Notes: generated by a model from the letters alone, not told the origin. Positions 24,727 to 33,160 are shown, numbered from the stretch's first letter. The stretch is DNA of 33,934 bases from Nocardia seriolae NBRC 15557 (GCF_007990715.1 NZ_BJWY01000083.1:1-33934); one strand, 5' to 3'. Translations and numbers: made by a program.

Positions 24727-25977
24727 TCAGTACCGGCCGAAGGCGAGCGCGACATTGTGCCCACCGAAACCGAAGGAGTTGTTGATCGCGTACTGGATGT
24801 CCTGCTGACGCGCCGCGCCGTGCACGACATCCAGATCGATCGCCGGATCCTGGTTCTCGAGGTTCAGCGTCGGGGGGACGATGCCGTCCCGGATGCTGAG
24901 TACCGTGAGAATCGACTCGAGAGCGCCGACGGCGCCGATCGAGTGACCCAGTGCCGACTTGGGTGCGTAAACCGAGGCGTGCTTGACGCCCGCCTTGTGA
25001 ATCGCGTTGCACTCCGCGGTGTCACCGACGGAGGTGGACGTCGCGTGTGCGTTGATGTGGGTGACGTCCTTGGGCGACAACCCAGCGGTCTGCATCGCGC
25101 GCTGCATGGCGCGAGCCGCACCGGCGCCCTCCGGATCGGGAGCCACCAGGTGGAACCCGTCGGAGGTGATACCCGCGCCCATGAGCCGGGCGTGGATGGT
25201 GGCGCCGCGCGCCTTGGCGCTCTCCTCGGTCTCGACGACCATGAGCGCGCCCGCCTCGCCGAAGACGAAGCCGTCGCGGTCCTTGTCGAAGGGGCGCGAG
25301 GCCGCCTTCGGGTTGTCGTTGCGGGTCGACATGGCCCGCATCATGGAGAACGCCGCGATCGGCACCGAGTCGATGAAGCCCTCGACACCGCCGGTGACCA
25401 CCATGTCGGCGTCACCCATGACGATCATCCGCCACGCGTTGGCGATGGCCTCCGAACCCGACGAACACGCCGAGACCGGAGTGATCACTCCCGCCCGGGC
25501 CTTGAGTTCGAGACCGACGACGGCCGAAGGGCCGTTCGGCATGACCATCTGAACCGCCAGCGGCGAGATCTTGCGGTAGCCGCCGTTCTTCAGCTTGTCG
25601 ACCGAGTCGATGAGCGCGTCACCGCCACCGAGGCCGGTGCCGATGGCGACGCCCAGTCGCAGCGGATCGATCTCGGGCGAACCGGCGTTCTTCCACACCT
25701 CGCGACCGAGGGTGATGGCCAGTCGCTCGACATACGCCATGCGACGGATCTCGACACGGTCGAGGAGCGTGTCCGGCGACACCTTCAGGTGGCCGCCGAT
25801 TCGCACCGGGAGGTCGTACTCCGTGATGAAGTCGTCCTCGAGAGTGTCGATGCCGCTCTCGCCGTTGAGGAGGCCCTTCCACGTCGCATCGACGTCACCG
25901 GCGATCGACGTGGTCGCCGCCATGCTCGTGACGACGACGTTGGGGAAGTTCCCGTTCAAGGTGGAAGGAGTGGTCAC
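24727..25977 (-). CDS. kasA: Beta-ketoacyl-ACP synthase KasA
   Basis: The 416-residue condensing enzyme elongates acyl chains on AcpM with malonyl-AcpM in mycolic acid synthesis. It has the full catalytic set: C171 (PVSACSSGSEA), H311 (NAHATSTSVGD), K340 and H345 (APKSALGHSIG); these match the numbering of M. tuberculosis KasA and the length is the same. The start is GTG 25977, 11 bp after the acpM stop, with AGGA about 8-9 bases upstream; the frame stays open upstream but overlaps acpM and is not used. Unlike M. tuberculosis, no kasB follows; accD6 is next. Either kasB is elsewhere or a single KAS makes the shorter mycolates expected of nocardiae. It is a target of thiolactomycin-type inhibitors in the family. 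Confidence 0.95.
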   Translation of the reverse strand: MTTPSTLNGNFPNVVVTSMAATTSIAGDVDATWKGLLNGESGIDTLEDDFITEYDLPVRIGGHLKVSPDTLLDRVEIRRMAYVERLAITLGREVWKNAGSPEIDPLRLGVAIGTGLGGGDALIDSVDKLKNGGYRKISPLAVQMVMPNGPSAVVGLELKARAGVITPVSACSSGSEAIANAWRMIVMGDADMVVTGGVEGFIDSVPIAAFSMMRAMSTRNDNPKAASRPFDKDRDGFVFGEAGALMVVETEESAKARGATIHARLMGAGITSDGFHLVAPDPEGAGAARAMQRAMQTAGLSPKDVTHINAHATSTSVGDTAECNAIHKAGVKHASVYAPKSALGHSIGAVGALESILTVLSIRDGIVPPTLNLENQDPAIDLDVVHGAARQQDIQYAINNSFGFGGHNVALAFGRY

Positions 25978-25988
25978 GGTGTCGGTTC

Positions 25989-26294
25989 CTACTCGCCCTC
26001 GGCGCCGAACTTGGCCTTCAGCTCGGCGGCCGCGTCGGAGTTCTCGGCCTCGAGCTTCTGGATGTACGCCACCGCGTCGCCGACGGTCTTCAGGCTCGCC
26101 AGGTCCTCGTCGGGGATCTTGACGCCGTACTTGTCCTCGGTCTGGACGGCGATCTCGACCATCGACAGCGAGTCGATGTCCAGGTCGTCGACGAAGGACT
26201 TCTCGATGGTGACCTCGGAGGGCTCGATACCGGTCACCTCTTCGATGATCTTGCCGAGCTCTTCGACGATCTGTTCCTGGGTCAGAGCGGCCAC
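25989..26294 (-). CDS. acpM: Meromycolate acyl carrier protein AcpM
   Basis: The 101-residue acidic carrier holds growing chains by a phosphopantetheine arm on Ser42 in the motif DIDSLSMVE. Four helices are evident (EQIVEELGKIIEEV, SLSMVEIAVQTEDKYG, and so on). After the carrier core (about residue 82) there is a polar tail (ENSDAAAELKAKFGAEGE), as in the longer mycobacterial AcpM (about 115 residues) but shorter. The GTG start has AAGGAG 8 bases upstream. It sits between fabD and kasA with 11 bp to kasA, so they are co-transcribed. It partners with FabD (malonyl loading), KasA, and FAS-II reductases encoded elsewhere. An imperfect hairpin (26352-26374) lies between fabD and acpM. Confidence 0.95.
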   Translation of the reverse strand: MAALTQEQIVEELGKIIEEVTGIEPSEVTIEKSFVDDLDIDSLSMVEIAVQTEDKYGVKIPDEDLASLKTVGDAVAYIQKLEAENSDAAAELKAKFGAEGE

Positions 26295-26389
26295 TGTGGT
26301 GGCTCCTTACTTTTGTTGAGGGGTGGGGATATTCGTTTTTGCGACCCGATTGCTCCATCGCCGTTGATGGGAGCGGGCCGCGAGCCAAG

Positions 26390-27304
26390 CTAGCTGGTTG
26401 CGGTCAGCTCGGCGAGCGCGGGGAGGTCCGCGGGGGTCTTCAGCGCCAGATTCGGGGTGCCCTTGAGCTCCCGCTTGGCGATGCCGACCAGGGTGCCCGC
26501 CGACGGCAACTCTGCCACCGCGGAAACCCCTGCCGCACGGATCGTTTCGGTGCACAGGTCCCAGCGCACGGGGCGCGTGACCTGAGCAGCGAGCTTGTCG
26601 ATCGCATCCTGACCGGAGCTGACCGGCTGCCCGTCGAAGTTCGACAGCAGGGTCCGGACCGGCTCGCTGGGAGCGATCTTCGCGATGGCCTCCGCCACCG
26701 CGTCCTGGGCGGGTGCCATGAACGCGGTGTGGAAGGCGCCTGCGACCGGGAGTGCACGGACGCGGGCCTTTTCGGGCGGGTTCGCGGCAAGGGCTTCGAG
26801 CGCCTCGAGCTTACCCGCCGCCACGATCTGGCCCACCGCGTTGCGGTTGGCCGGAACCAGGCCGAGTTCCTCGAGCCGGGCGAGCACTGCCGCCTCGTCA
26901 CCACCGAGCACCGCGGACATGCCGGTCGGCTTGAGTGCGCAAGCCTTGGCCATCTCCGCCCCGCGGATGGCGGCCAGGGCCACCGCGTCATCGGCGGAGA
27001 TGACTCCGGCGACGGCGGCGGCGGCGAATTCGCCGACCGAGTGTCCGGCGACGACGGTATCCGCGGGAAGCGAATCCTGCGGGATTTCGGCAAAAGCAAG
27101 CAGAGCGGCCGCGACGACGAGCGGCTGGGTGACAGCCGTGTCCACGATCTCTTCCGCGGTCGCAGTCGTACCCAAACGCAGCAGGTCCAGCCCCGCGGCC
27201 TTCGACCAGAGCGCCACGCGATCCGCGGTGCCGGGAAGTTCGAGCCAAGGGGTGAGCATGCCGGGTGTCTGAGAGCCCTGTCCAGGGGCGAGCAATGCGA
27301 TCAC
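26390..27304 (-). CDS. fabD: Malonyl-CoA:ACP transacylase FabD
   Basis: The 304-residue enzyme moves malonate from CoA to AcpM. It begins MIALLAPGQGSQTPGM with the conserved Gln-rich oxyanion loop, has the nucleophile in GHS89VGE, the Arg that binds malonate at IRGAEM (R114), and the catalytic His192 in GAFHTAF. All active-site residues are present and the length equals that of mycobacterial FabD. The start is GTG 27304; the longer frame to 27397 would run through the MabR operator and adds no family sequence. No Shine-Dalgarno sequence is seen; TTTTCT ends 7 bases before the GTG, so the transcript may be leaderless. It is the first gene of the fabD-acpM-kasA-accD6 unit, 128 bp after mabR. 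Confidence 0.94.
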   Translation of the reverse strand: MIALLAPGQGSQTPGMLTPWLELPGTADRVALWSKAAGLDLLRLGTTATAEEIVDTAVTQPLVVAAALLAFAEIPQDSLPADTVVAGHSVGEFAAAAVAGVISADDAVALAAIRGAEMAKACALKPTGMSAVLGGDEAAVLARLEELGLVPANRNAVGQIVAAGKLEALEALAANPPEKARVRALPVAGAFHTAFMAPAQDAVAEAIAKIAPSEPVRTLLSNFDGQPVSSGQDAIDKLAAQVTRPVRWDLCTETIRAAGVSAVAELPSAGTLVGIAKRELKGTPNLALKTPADLPALAELTATS

Positions 27305-27368
27305 GGGATTAAGAAAACACTGTGGCGGCGCTCTCACGAGATGTCGGCGCGAATGAAGCTTGCATGGC

Positions 27369-27393
27369 TCTTTTGTGAGGAGTCCACAAAAGA
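27369..27393. promoter_or_regulatory. MabR operator, TTTTGT-N9-ACAAAA
   Basis: TCTTTTGTG (27369-27377) and CACAAAAGA (27385-27393) form a perfect 9-bp inverted repeat. Its core TTTTGT (27371-27376), nine bases, ACAAAA (27386-27391) equals the inverted repeat reported for MabR of mycobacteria at the fasII promoter. It lies between mabR and fabD, 65-89 bp upstream of the fabD start. Confidence 0.85.
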
Positions 27394-27432
27394 CCAAGTG
27401 GGTTGTCCGGATCGCCCGATCCGCAGATCTTG

Positions 27433-28764
27433 TTACACCCCATCCGAGGGGTCTGTGACGGGAGTCACATCAGTGGCAGGAGTGGGCGATTCGTTACGGG
27501 TTCGAGTCAGTCTGCCTACTGTGGCCGCGATACGTAACACGTAGGCATCGCGCGGATTCATGGGATCCCGGCCCGTGATGTCGGCAATCCGCTTGAGGCG
27601 ATAGCGCACCGTATTTGGATGAACGAACAGCTGGCGGGCACAGGTTTCGACGGCTCCACCGCAGTCCAGATAGGCATCCAGGGTGTCCGACAGATCGGCG
27701 CTGGCGGCGGCCAACGGTAACACGAGATGCTCGTTGAGGGCGTCCACGGCCGCGCGGTCACCCAGCAGGGCACGTTCGGGCAGCAGTTCGGAGGCGTGCA
27801 CCGGTCGCGGCGCGCCCCGCCAGCCCACCACGGCCTCCATACCGGCCATGGCCTCGACCGAGCTGACGTGCGCGGCCGACAGCGTCCGCATGGTCGGACC
27901 GATCACCACCGGGGTCTCCGAGAACGCCTCGGCGAGCAGATCGGTGAGGAACTGGGACGGGAACTGCGGGTCCCCGAGATGTCCGCTGACTACCATGACG
28001 AGCCGCGAACCCTGCACCACGGCGAGCGCATTGCGGCCGTGCCGGGCGGCCACACTATGTACGGAACTGACAACGGCCACCTGATCCTTGGGGGGAGTGC
28101 CCACAAGCACGGTGGCGGGTGCGGTGGCATCCCAATTGAGAGTCGCCGCGCGCGAGAGCATCTCGGGCCCGGTGTCGCCGCGCACCACGGCATCGACGAC
28201 CAGGGCCTCCAATCGGGTGTCCCACGCGCCGCGGGACTCGGCCGCCGACGCGTACACCGAGGCGGCGGCGAAACCGAGCTCGCGCCCGTAGCGCAACACC
28301 GCCTCGGTGAGGGCCACCAGCTGACGGTCGTTGCGCGCCAGCGCCGGTAGCCACTGCTCGAAGAACTCCATGGCCACCCGGACCATGTCGACGGTCTGGC
28401 GCAGCGTGAGCCGCCGCGCCAGATCGTCGGGAATCACCTGGAAGGCATCGAGACTGAAACGGATGTCCGATTCCGGGTCCTGCAGCCATTCCAGGAAGTT
28501 CACCACCGCCGTCTGCACCAGCATCTGCACCCCGGCCCGCTGGGCGGCGTCCAGATTGGCGAAGAACGGCAACCGATCCTGCATCGAGGCCACGGCCTCG
28601 GTGGACAGGCGACCGGAGAACTGCTTGACCCGTTTCAGGAGGGTGTCCGGAAGCGGGTCGCGCGTCTGCCGATTCGGGGAGAGCGCGCCGGTGGGGAGAT
28701 AGACCTCGTGGGATGAGGTGCCCTCTTCATTGATCCGGCGCGGCCTCGGCGGTTTACGTTCCAC
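27433..28764 (-). CDS. mabR: PucR-family regulator of FAS-II, MabR (Rv2242-type)
   Basis: The 443-residue regulator ends in a PucR-type helix-turn-helix (about 380-412: GGAVETCARQLFVHPNTVRYRLKRIADITGRDP). The middle holds a GGDEF-like/CdaR fold typical of this family (APATVLVGTPPKDQVAVVSSVHS... RLVMVVSGHL). The N-terminal part is a helical sensor domain. In mycobacteria MabR (Rv2242) binds the fasII promoter and responds to long-chain acyl-CoA. Here the same gene order and the same inverted repeat before fabD support that role. The GTG start lies 15 bp after aceE, so it is probably co-transcribed with aceE; no clear ribosome site is seen, and the exact start is uncertain, as the first about 30 residues are polar and unconserved. 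It controls the downstream FAS-II genes by inference. Confidence 0.9.
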   Translation of the reverse strand: MERKPPRPRRINEEGTSSHEVYLPTGALSPNRQTRDPLPDTLLKRVKQFSGRLSTEAVASMQDRLPFFANLDAAQRAGVQMLVQTAVVNFLEWLQDPESDIRFSLDAFQVIPDDLARRLTLRQTVDMVRVAMEFFEQWLPALARNDRQLVALTEAVLRYGRELGFAAASVYASAAESRGAWDTRLEALVVDAVVRGDTGPEMLSRAATLNWDATAPATVLVGTPPKDQVAVVSSVHSVAARHGRNALAVVQGSRLVMVVSGHLGDPQFPSQFLTDLLAEAFSETPVVIGPTMRTLSAAHVSSVEAMAGMEAVVGWRGAPRPVHASELLPERALLGDRAAVDALNEHLVLPLAAASADLSDTLDAYLDCGGAVETCARQLFVHPNTVRYRLKRIADITGRDPMNPRDAYVLRIAATVGRLTRTRNESPTPATDVTPVTDPSDGV

Positions 28765-28779
28765 GGTAAATATGTTCGG

Positions 28780-31680
28780 TTATGCGTCGCCGCCCTCGGT
28801 ACCGGGTGCCGCCTTCGGCGCGGCGTTCACATCGTCGATCCCGTAGCGACGCGCCGCCTCGGCGACCGTGGCCTGTGCGATCCGGCCCTGATTGGCCAGG
28901 CCCTGCAGCGCGGCGACCACGATGGACGCGGCATCCACATTGAACACGCGGCGCGCGGCCGGGCGGGTGTCGGAGAAACCGAAACCGTCGGTGCCCAGCG
29001 TGATGTACTCGCCCGGCACCCACTGGCGGATCTGATCGGGCACCGCGCGCATCCAGTCGGAGGCCGCCACGAACGGGCCGCGCGACTTGGACAGGATCTG
29101 GGTGATGTAGGGCTGGCCCGGATCCTCGTCCGGGTGGCGCAGTTTCGCGATCTCCTTCGACAGCGCCTCCTTGCGGAGCTCGCCCCACGAGGTCACCGAG
29201 TACACATCGGCCTGCACGTTCCAATCGTGCGCCAGCATCTCCTGGGCCCGCAGGCCGTCGGGCATGGTGACGCCGGCGACCAGGATGTTCGCGCGCAGGA
29301 TGCCCGCCGAACCGGGCTTGTAGAGATAGATGCCCTTGAGCAGGCCCTCGACATCGATGTTCTCCGGCTCGGCCGGCTGCACATACGGCTCGTTGTAGAG
29401 GGTGATGTAGTAGAAGATGTCCTCGCCGCCGAATTCGTGGTGCGCCGAGTGCGATTCGGGATCGGTGCCGGGCAGCGACTCCTGGTAGCCCGCGACCACG
29501 CCGCCGCCGTACATGCGGCGCATGCCGTCGCGGACGATGTGGGCGATCTCGAAGGAGAAGGCCGGGTCGTAGGCGACACAGGCCGGGTTGGTGGAGGCCA
29601 GCAACAGCGAGTGACCGTCGTTGTGCTGCAAACCTTCACCGGTCAGCGTGGTTCGCCCGGCGGTTGCTCCGAGCACGAAGCCGCGCGCCATCTGGTCCGC
29701 CGCCGCCCACAGGCCGTCGCCCGTGCGCTGGAAACCGAACATCGAGTAGAAGATGTAGAGCGGGATCATCGGTTCGCCGTGGGTGCTGTAGGAGGTACCC
29801 ACCGCGGTGAAGCTGGAGGTCGAACCGGCCTCGTTGATGCCCTCGTGCAGGATCTGGCCGACGCTCGACTCTTTGTAGGCAAGCATCAAATCCGCGTCGA
29901 CCGACGTGTACAACTGGCCGTTGCGGTTGTAGATCTTCAACGACGGGAACCACGAGTCCATGCCGAAGGTGCGGGCCTCGTCGGGGATGATCGGGACGAT
30001 GCGCTTGCCGATCTCCTTGTCGCGCAACAGCTCCTTCATCAGGCGCACGAAGGCCATCGTGGTGGCCACGTGCTGCTTGCCCGCACCCTTGCGGACCGAA
30101 CGGTAGGCCTCGTCGCCGGGAAGTTGCAGCGGCTTTGCCATCGTGCGGCGCTCGGGCACGAAACCGCCCAATTGCTGACGGCGGTTCATCATGTACTGGA
30201 TCTCGGGCGCCTCCATGCCGGGGTGGTAGTACGGCGGCAGGTACGGATTCGCCTCGAGCTCGGCGTCGGTGATCGGAATGCGCTGCAGGTCGCGGAACGC
30301 CTTCAGATCGTCGAGGGTCATCTTCTTCATCTGGTGCGTGGCATTGTGGGCCTCGAAGTGCTTGCCCAGGCCGTAGCCCTTGATGGTCTTGGCCAGGATG
30401 ACCGTCGGCTGGCCCTGGTGCGCCATGGCCGCGGCGTAGGCGGCGTAGATCTTGCGGTAGTCGTGGCCGCCGCGCTTGAGGTTCCAGACCTGGGCGTCGG
30501 AGAGGCCCTTGACCAGTTCCTTGGTGCGCGGATCGCGGCCGAAGAAGTGCTCGCGCACGTACGCGCCGTCATTGGCCTTGTAGGTCTGGTAGTCGCCGTC
30601 GGGGGTGGTGTTCATCAGGTTCACCAGCGCGCCGTCGCGGTCGGCCTGCAGCAGGGCGTCCCACTCGCGGCCCCAGACCACCTTGATGACGTTCCAGCCC
30701 GCGCCGCGGAAGAACGACTCCAGCTCCTGAATGATCTTGCCGTTGCCGCGGACCGGGCCGTCCAGGCGCTGCAGGTTGCAGTTGATGACGAAGGTCAGAT
30801 TGTCCAGGCCCTCGTTGGCGGCCACCTGGATCAGGCCGCGCGATTCCGGCTCGTCCATCTCGCCGTCGCCCAGGAATGCCCAAACATGCTGATCCGAGGT
30901 GTCTTTCAGGCCGCGGTCGTGCAGGTAGTGGTTGAACCGGGCCTGGTAGATGGCGTTCATCGGGCCCAGACCCATTGACACCGTGGGGAATTCCCAGAAG
31001 TCCGGCATCAGGCGCGGGTGCGGGTAGGACGACAGGCCGTGGCCCGGGCCGCCGTGGCTGTACTCCTGACGGAAACCGTCCATCTGGTCCGGCGTCAAGC
31101 GGCCTTCCAGGAAGGCGCGCGCGTAGATGCCCGGCGAGGCGTGGCCCTGGATGAAAACCTGGTCGCCGCCGCCGATGTGGTCCTTGCCGCGGAAGAAGTG
31201 GTTGAAGCCCACCTCGTAGAGCGCCGCGGAGGACGCGTAGGTCGAAATATGGCCGCCCACACCGATTCCCGGGCGCTGGGCGCGGTGCACCATGACGGCG
31301 GCGTTCCAGCGGATGTAGGCGCGGAAGCGGCGCTCCACCTCCTCGTCGCCGGGGAACCAGGGCTCGTTCTCGGTGGGGATGGTGTTGACGTAGTCGGTGG
31401 AGGTCAGCGCGGGGATCGCGACATGGCGCTCACCGGCGCGTTCCAGCAGGCGCAGCATGAGGTAGCGGGCGCGGCCGGGGCCCTCGCGGGTCAGCATTTC
31501 GTCGAAGGAGTCGAGCCATTCGCTGGTCTCCTCCGGATCGATGTCCGGCAGGTATGACGCCACCCCCTCGCGAATCACTCGAACCCGGCCCCCCGCCGGG
31601 GATTTGCGGGTCGATCCGGCGTCCGGTCCCGGGGAACCGTTGGCGGAGTTCGACGAAGTAGGGTGCATCAAGTCCGTCAA
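28780..31680 (-). CDS. aceE: Pyruvate dehydrogenase E1 component, homodimeric (AceE)
   Basis: The 966-residue thiamine-diphosphate enzyme decarboxylates pyruvate and passes acetyl to the E2 lipoyl domain, feeding acetyl-CoA to the TCA cycle and FAS-II. The ThDP motif is GDGEMDEPESRG followed by N-x-N (INCNLQ). HISTYASSAALYEVGFNHFF, GHGLSSYPHPRLMPDFWEF and GMDSWFPSLKIYNRNGQLY are hallmark AceE blocks. The start is TTG 31680 because GAGGAG lies 8 bases upstream; ATG 31668 is 20 bases from it. The segment RRMYGGGVVAGYQESLPGTD...EFGGEDIFYYITLYNEPY appears to hold about 20 more residues than I recall for M. tuberculosis AceE. It is divergent from the lipoprotein gene, and mabR follows after 15 bp. 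E2 and E3 are not in the window. Confidence 0.96.
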   Translation of the reverse strand: MTDLMHPTSSNSANGSPGPDAGSTRKSPAGGRVRVIREGVASYLPDIDPEETSEWLDSFDEMLTREGPGRARYLMLRLLERAGERHVAIPALTSTDYVNTIPTENEPWFPGDEEVERRFRAYIRWNAAVMVHRAQRPGIGVGGHISTYASSAALYEVGFNHFFRGKDHIGGGDQVFIQGHASPGIYARAFLEGRLTPDQMDGFRQEYSHGGPGHGLSSYPHPRLMPDFWEFPTVSMGLGPMNAIYQARFNHYLHDRGLKDTSDQHVWAFLGDGEMDEPESRGLIQVAANEGLDNLTFVINCNLQRLDGPVRGNGKIIQELESFFRGAGWNVIKVVWGREWDALLQADRDGALVNLMNTTPDGDYQTYKANDGAYVREHFFGRDPRTKELVKGLSDAQVWNLKRGGHDYRKIYAAYAAAMAHQGQPTVILAKTIKGYGLGKHFEAHNATHQMKKMTLDDLKAFRDLQRIPITDAELEANPYLPPYYHPGMEAPEIQYMMNRRQQLGGFVPERRTMAKPLQLPGDEAYRSVRKGAGKQHVATTMAFVRLMKELLRDKEIGKRIVPIIPDEARTFGMDSWFPSLKIYNRNGQLYTSVDADLMLAYKESSVGQILHEGINEAGSTSSFTAVGTSYSTHGEPMIPLYIFYSMFGFQRTGDGLWAAADQMARGFVLGATAGRTTLTGEGLQHNDGHSLLLASTNPACVAYDPAFSFEIAHIVRDGMRRMYGGGVVAGYQESLPGTDPESHSAHHEFGGEDIFYYITLYNEPYVQPAEPENIDVEGLLKGIYLYKPGSAGILRANILVAGVTMPDGLRAQEMLAHDWNVQADVYSVTSWGELRKEALSKEIAKLRHPDEDPGQPYITQILSKSRGPFVAASDWMRAVPDQIRQWVPGEYITLGTDGFGFSDTRPAARRVFNVDAASIVVAALQGLANQGRIAQATVAEAARRYGIDDVNAAPKAAPGTEGGDA

Positions 31681-31728
31681 GACGATTGCTCCTCGTACAC
31701 ATGGGGTGGGACATCGGGTGTGGCGTCA

Positions 31729-31741
31729 ATACCCCGGGTAT
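31729..31741. promoter_or_regulatory. Palindrome upstream of aceE
   Basis: ATACCC-C-GGGTAT is a perfect 6-bp inverted repeat, 49-61 bp before the aceE start. A further ATACCC lies at 31757-31762. On the minus strand TTGACG (31724-31729) touches the palindrome, so a bound protein would cover a -35-like box; no good -10 is seen at 17 bp. The gap of 231 bp to the divergent lipoprotein has no gene. Confidence 0.35.
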
Positions 31742-31911
31742 CCGCTGGTCGGCGGCATACCCGTAACGATCGGTCTGGGGCGCATCTCACATCCTTGCCG
31801 ATGATGCGGCCCAGGTCATCATGTCAGCCGGAAATCCAGTACGGTTGCGCAGGGAATCGCGCCGCTCGCGACGCCATCCACCACCGCCGCGCTGGATCGG
31901 GGAGGACTCAA

Positions 31912-32469
31912 GTGAAGCTGCTGAACCCGCGGGGGTTCGGATTGGTTTGCGCATCCGCGGCCGTGGCGGCGGGGTTGATGCTGGCGGGCTGCGCGAACAC
32001 GGTCGAGGGTACCCCGACGGTCGATCAGGCTCAGGTGACCTCGTACCGGGCCGAGGTGTCCTCGTCCGCGGCGGCCGCCAGTTCGTCCAAGGCCGCGGCG
32101 CAGGTCGCCAAGGCCACGGCCGACAACTGCGATCCGTTCCGCAAGACCGCCGGGACCGCGGTCGACCGCTACAACGAGTTCGTGGACGCGCACGACGCCA
32201 GCGCCGCGGACCAAGTGGCGAAGCGGGACGCGGCGGCCGGGGCGCTCGAGGACGCGGCGAAGACGATCGAGACCGAGTTGAACGCGACCCGGGCGGATCT
32301 GCCCGCCGATCTCGCGGGCAAGCTCACCGACTATGTGAACGCGGCGCGCTCGCTGGCCGCGGAGATCCGGAAGATGTCGGGCGGGTCGTCGGTGGCGCCG
32401 CTGAACGACGCGAGCAAGAAGGTCAACGACGCTCTAACCGCTGTTCGGAACGCCTGCCCGGGCAAGTGA
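31912..32469 (+). CDS. Lipoprotein of the Rv2240c type, function unknown
   Basis: The 185-residue protein has a signal peptide and lipobox L-A-G-C (LMLAGCANTVEG), so it is anchored in the membrane. The mature part is rich in Ala, Ser and Lys, with helices (AEVSSSAAAASSSKAAAQVAKA, RDAAAGALEDAAKTIETELN, KLTDYVNAARSLAAEIRKM) that may form a helical bundle, and two Cys (NCDPF and NACPGK) that may pair. The position between aceE and a DUF3052 gene equals that of Rv2240c in M. tuberculosis, whose function is unknown. The GTG start has GGAGGA 5 bases upstream. It is divergent from aceE and begins a plus-strand series with DUF3052 and ahpE; whether they share a transcript is not clear as gaps are over 130 bp. 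Confidence 0.88.
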   Translation: MKLLNPRGFGLVCASAAVAAGLMLAGCANTVEGTPTVDQAQVTSYRAEVSSSAAAASSSKAAAQVAKATADNCDPFRKTAGTAVDRYNEFVDAHDASAADQVAKRDAAAGALEDAAKTIETELNATRADLPADLAGKLTDYVNAARSLAAEIRKMSGGSSVAPLNDASKKVNDALTAVRNACPGK

Positions 32470-32606
32470 AACCGACCTGTCCTTCGGGTCCCATTGGTCT
32501 CACATACGACATTTAGGGTGCGAATTCGGCCGATCGGCTTGCGTTGGGGGCTTTTACCATGTTCGCTTGCAACTACCTATTGTCTGGAGTTGAGGAGGAC
32601 ACCACC

Positions 32607-33029
32607 GTGGTCGCCGCGGCGGACGCGCAGAACTACGCTCAGAAGCTTGGCATTACACACGACATGGTGGTTCAGGAACTGGGCTGGGACGAAGATACCG
32701 ACGACGCGCTTCGCGCCGAGATCGAGGAAGCCACCGGTTCCGAGTTGCTCGACGAAGACACCGATGAGGTGGTCGACGTCGTACTGCTGTGGTGGCGGGA
32801 CGGTGACGGTGACCTGGTGGACGAGCTCCTGAATGTGATCACCCCGCTCGCCGACGACGGCGTCGTGTGGGTGCTCACCCCCAAGACCGGTCAGCCCGGC
32901 CATGTCGATCCGAGCGAAATCGGCGAGTCGGCGACCCCCGCCGGCCTCACCGCGACCACCCCGGTGTCCCTGGGCACCTGGACCGGCACCAAGCTGACCC
33001 AGCCCAAGACGCCCTCCAAACAGCGCTGA
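32607..33029 (+). CDS. DUF3052 family protein (Rv2239c type)
   Basis: The 140-residue acidic protein matches DUF3052: it starts with AADAQNYAQKLGI and continues with VVQELGWDEDTDDALRAEIEEATGSELLDEDTDEVVDVVLLWWRDGDGDLVDELL, then LADDGVVWVLTPKTGQPGHVDPSEIGESATPAGLT. It is soluble and has no signal peptide. The family is found in nearly all actinobacteria and its function is unknown; conserved WRDGDGDLVD and VLTPKxGxxGHV suggest a small globular domain. GTG 32607 is chosen because GAGGAGG (32592-32598) lies 8 bases upstream; the longer frame to 32544 adds residues with no family match. Neighbours ahpE downstream and lipoprotein upstream are in the same order as in M. tuberculosis. Confidence 0.88.
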   Translation: MVAAADAQNYAQKLGITHDMVVQELGWDEDTDDALRAEIEEATGSELLDEDTDEVVDVVLLWWRDGDGDLVDELLNVITPLADDGVVWVLTPKTGQPGHVDPSEIGESATPAGLTATTPVSLGTWTGTKLTQPKTPSKQR

Positions 33030-33063
33030 GACCCTCCACTAAGGTTTCAGTCAACCGAGCGAC

Positions 33064-33092
33064 CGTGGTGGATGCCCCGTGCCTCCACCACG
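33064..33092 (+). other. Hairpin in the ahpE leader
   Basis: CGTGGTGGA (33064-33072) and TCCACCACG (33084-33092) form a perfect 9-bp stem with an 11-base loop, 35 bp after the DUF3052 stop and 68 bp before ahpE. No T-tract follows. A TAAGGT hexamer at 33039-33044 could start an ahpE transcript whose leader holds this stem. It may instead be a terminator of DUF3052. Confidence 0.45.
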
Positions 33093-33160
33093 AGTCGCCC
33101 GGTGCGCGGGTCCTTTCGCGGGCCCGGCGCTGCGCCAGGACACAGGATGGAGGGGTAGCC

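Noticed and set aside
24727..26388. 553-residue frame joining the acpM region to kasA
   Set aside because: The upstream part is an out-of-frame reading of acpM. KasA begins at 25977 with the family length of 416.
29134..30978. 614-residue frame antisense to aceE
   Set aside because: A mirror of a highly conserved gene, with no start context or domain.
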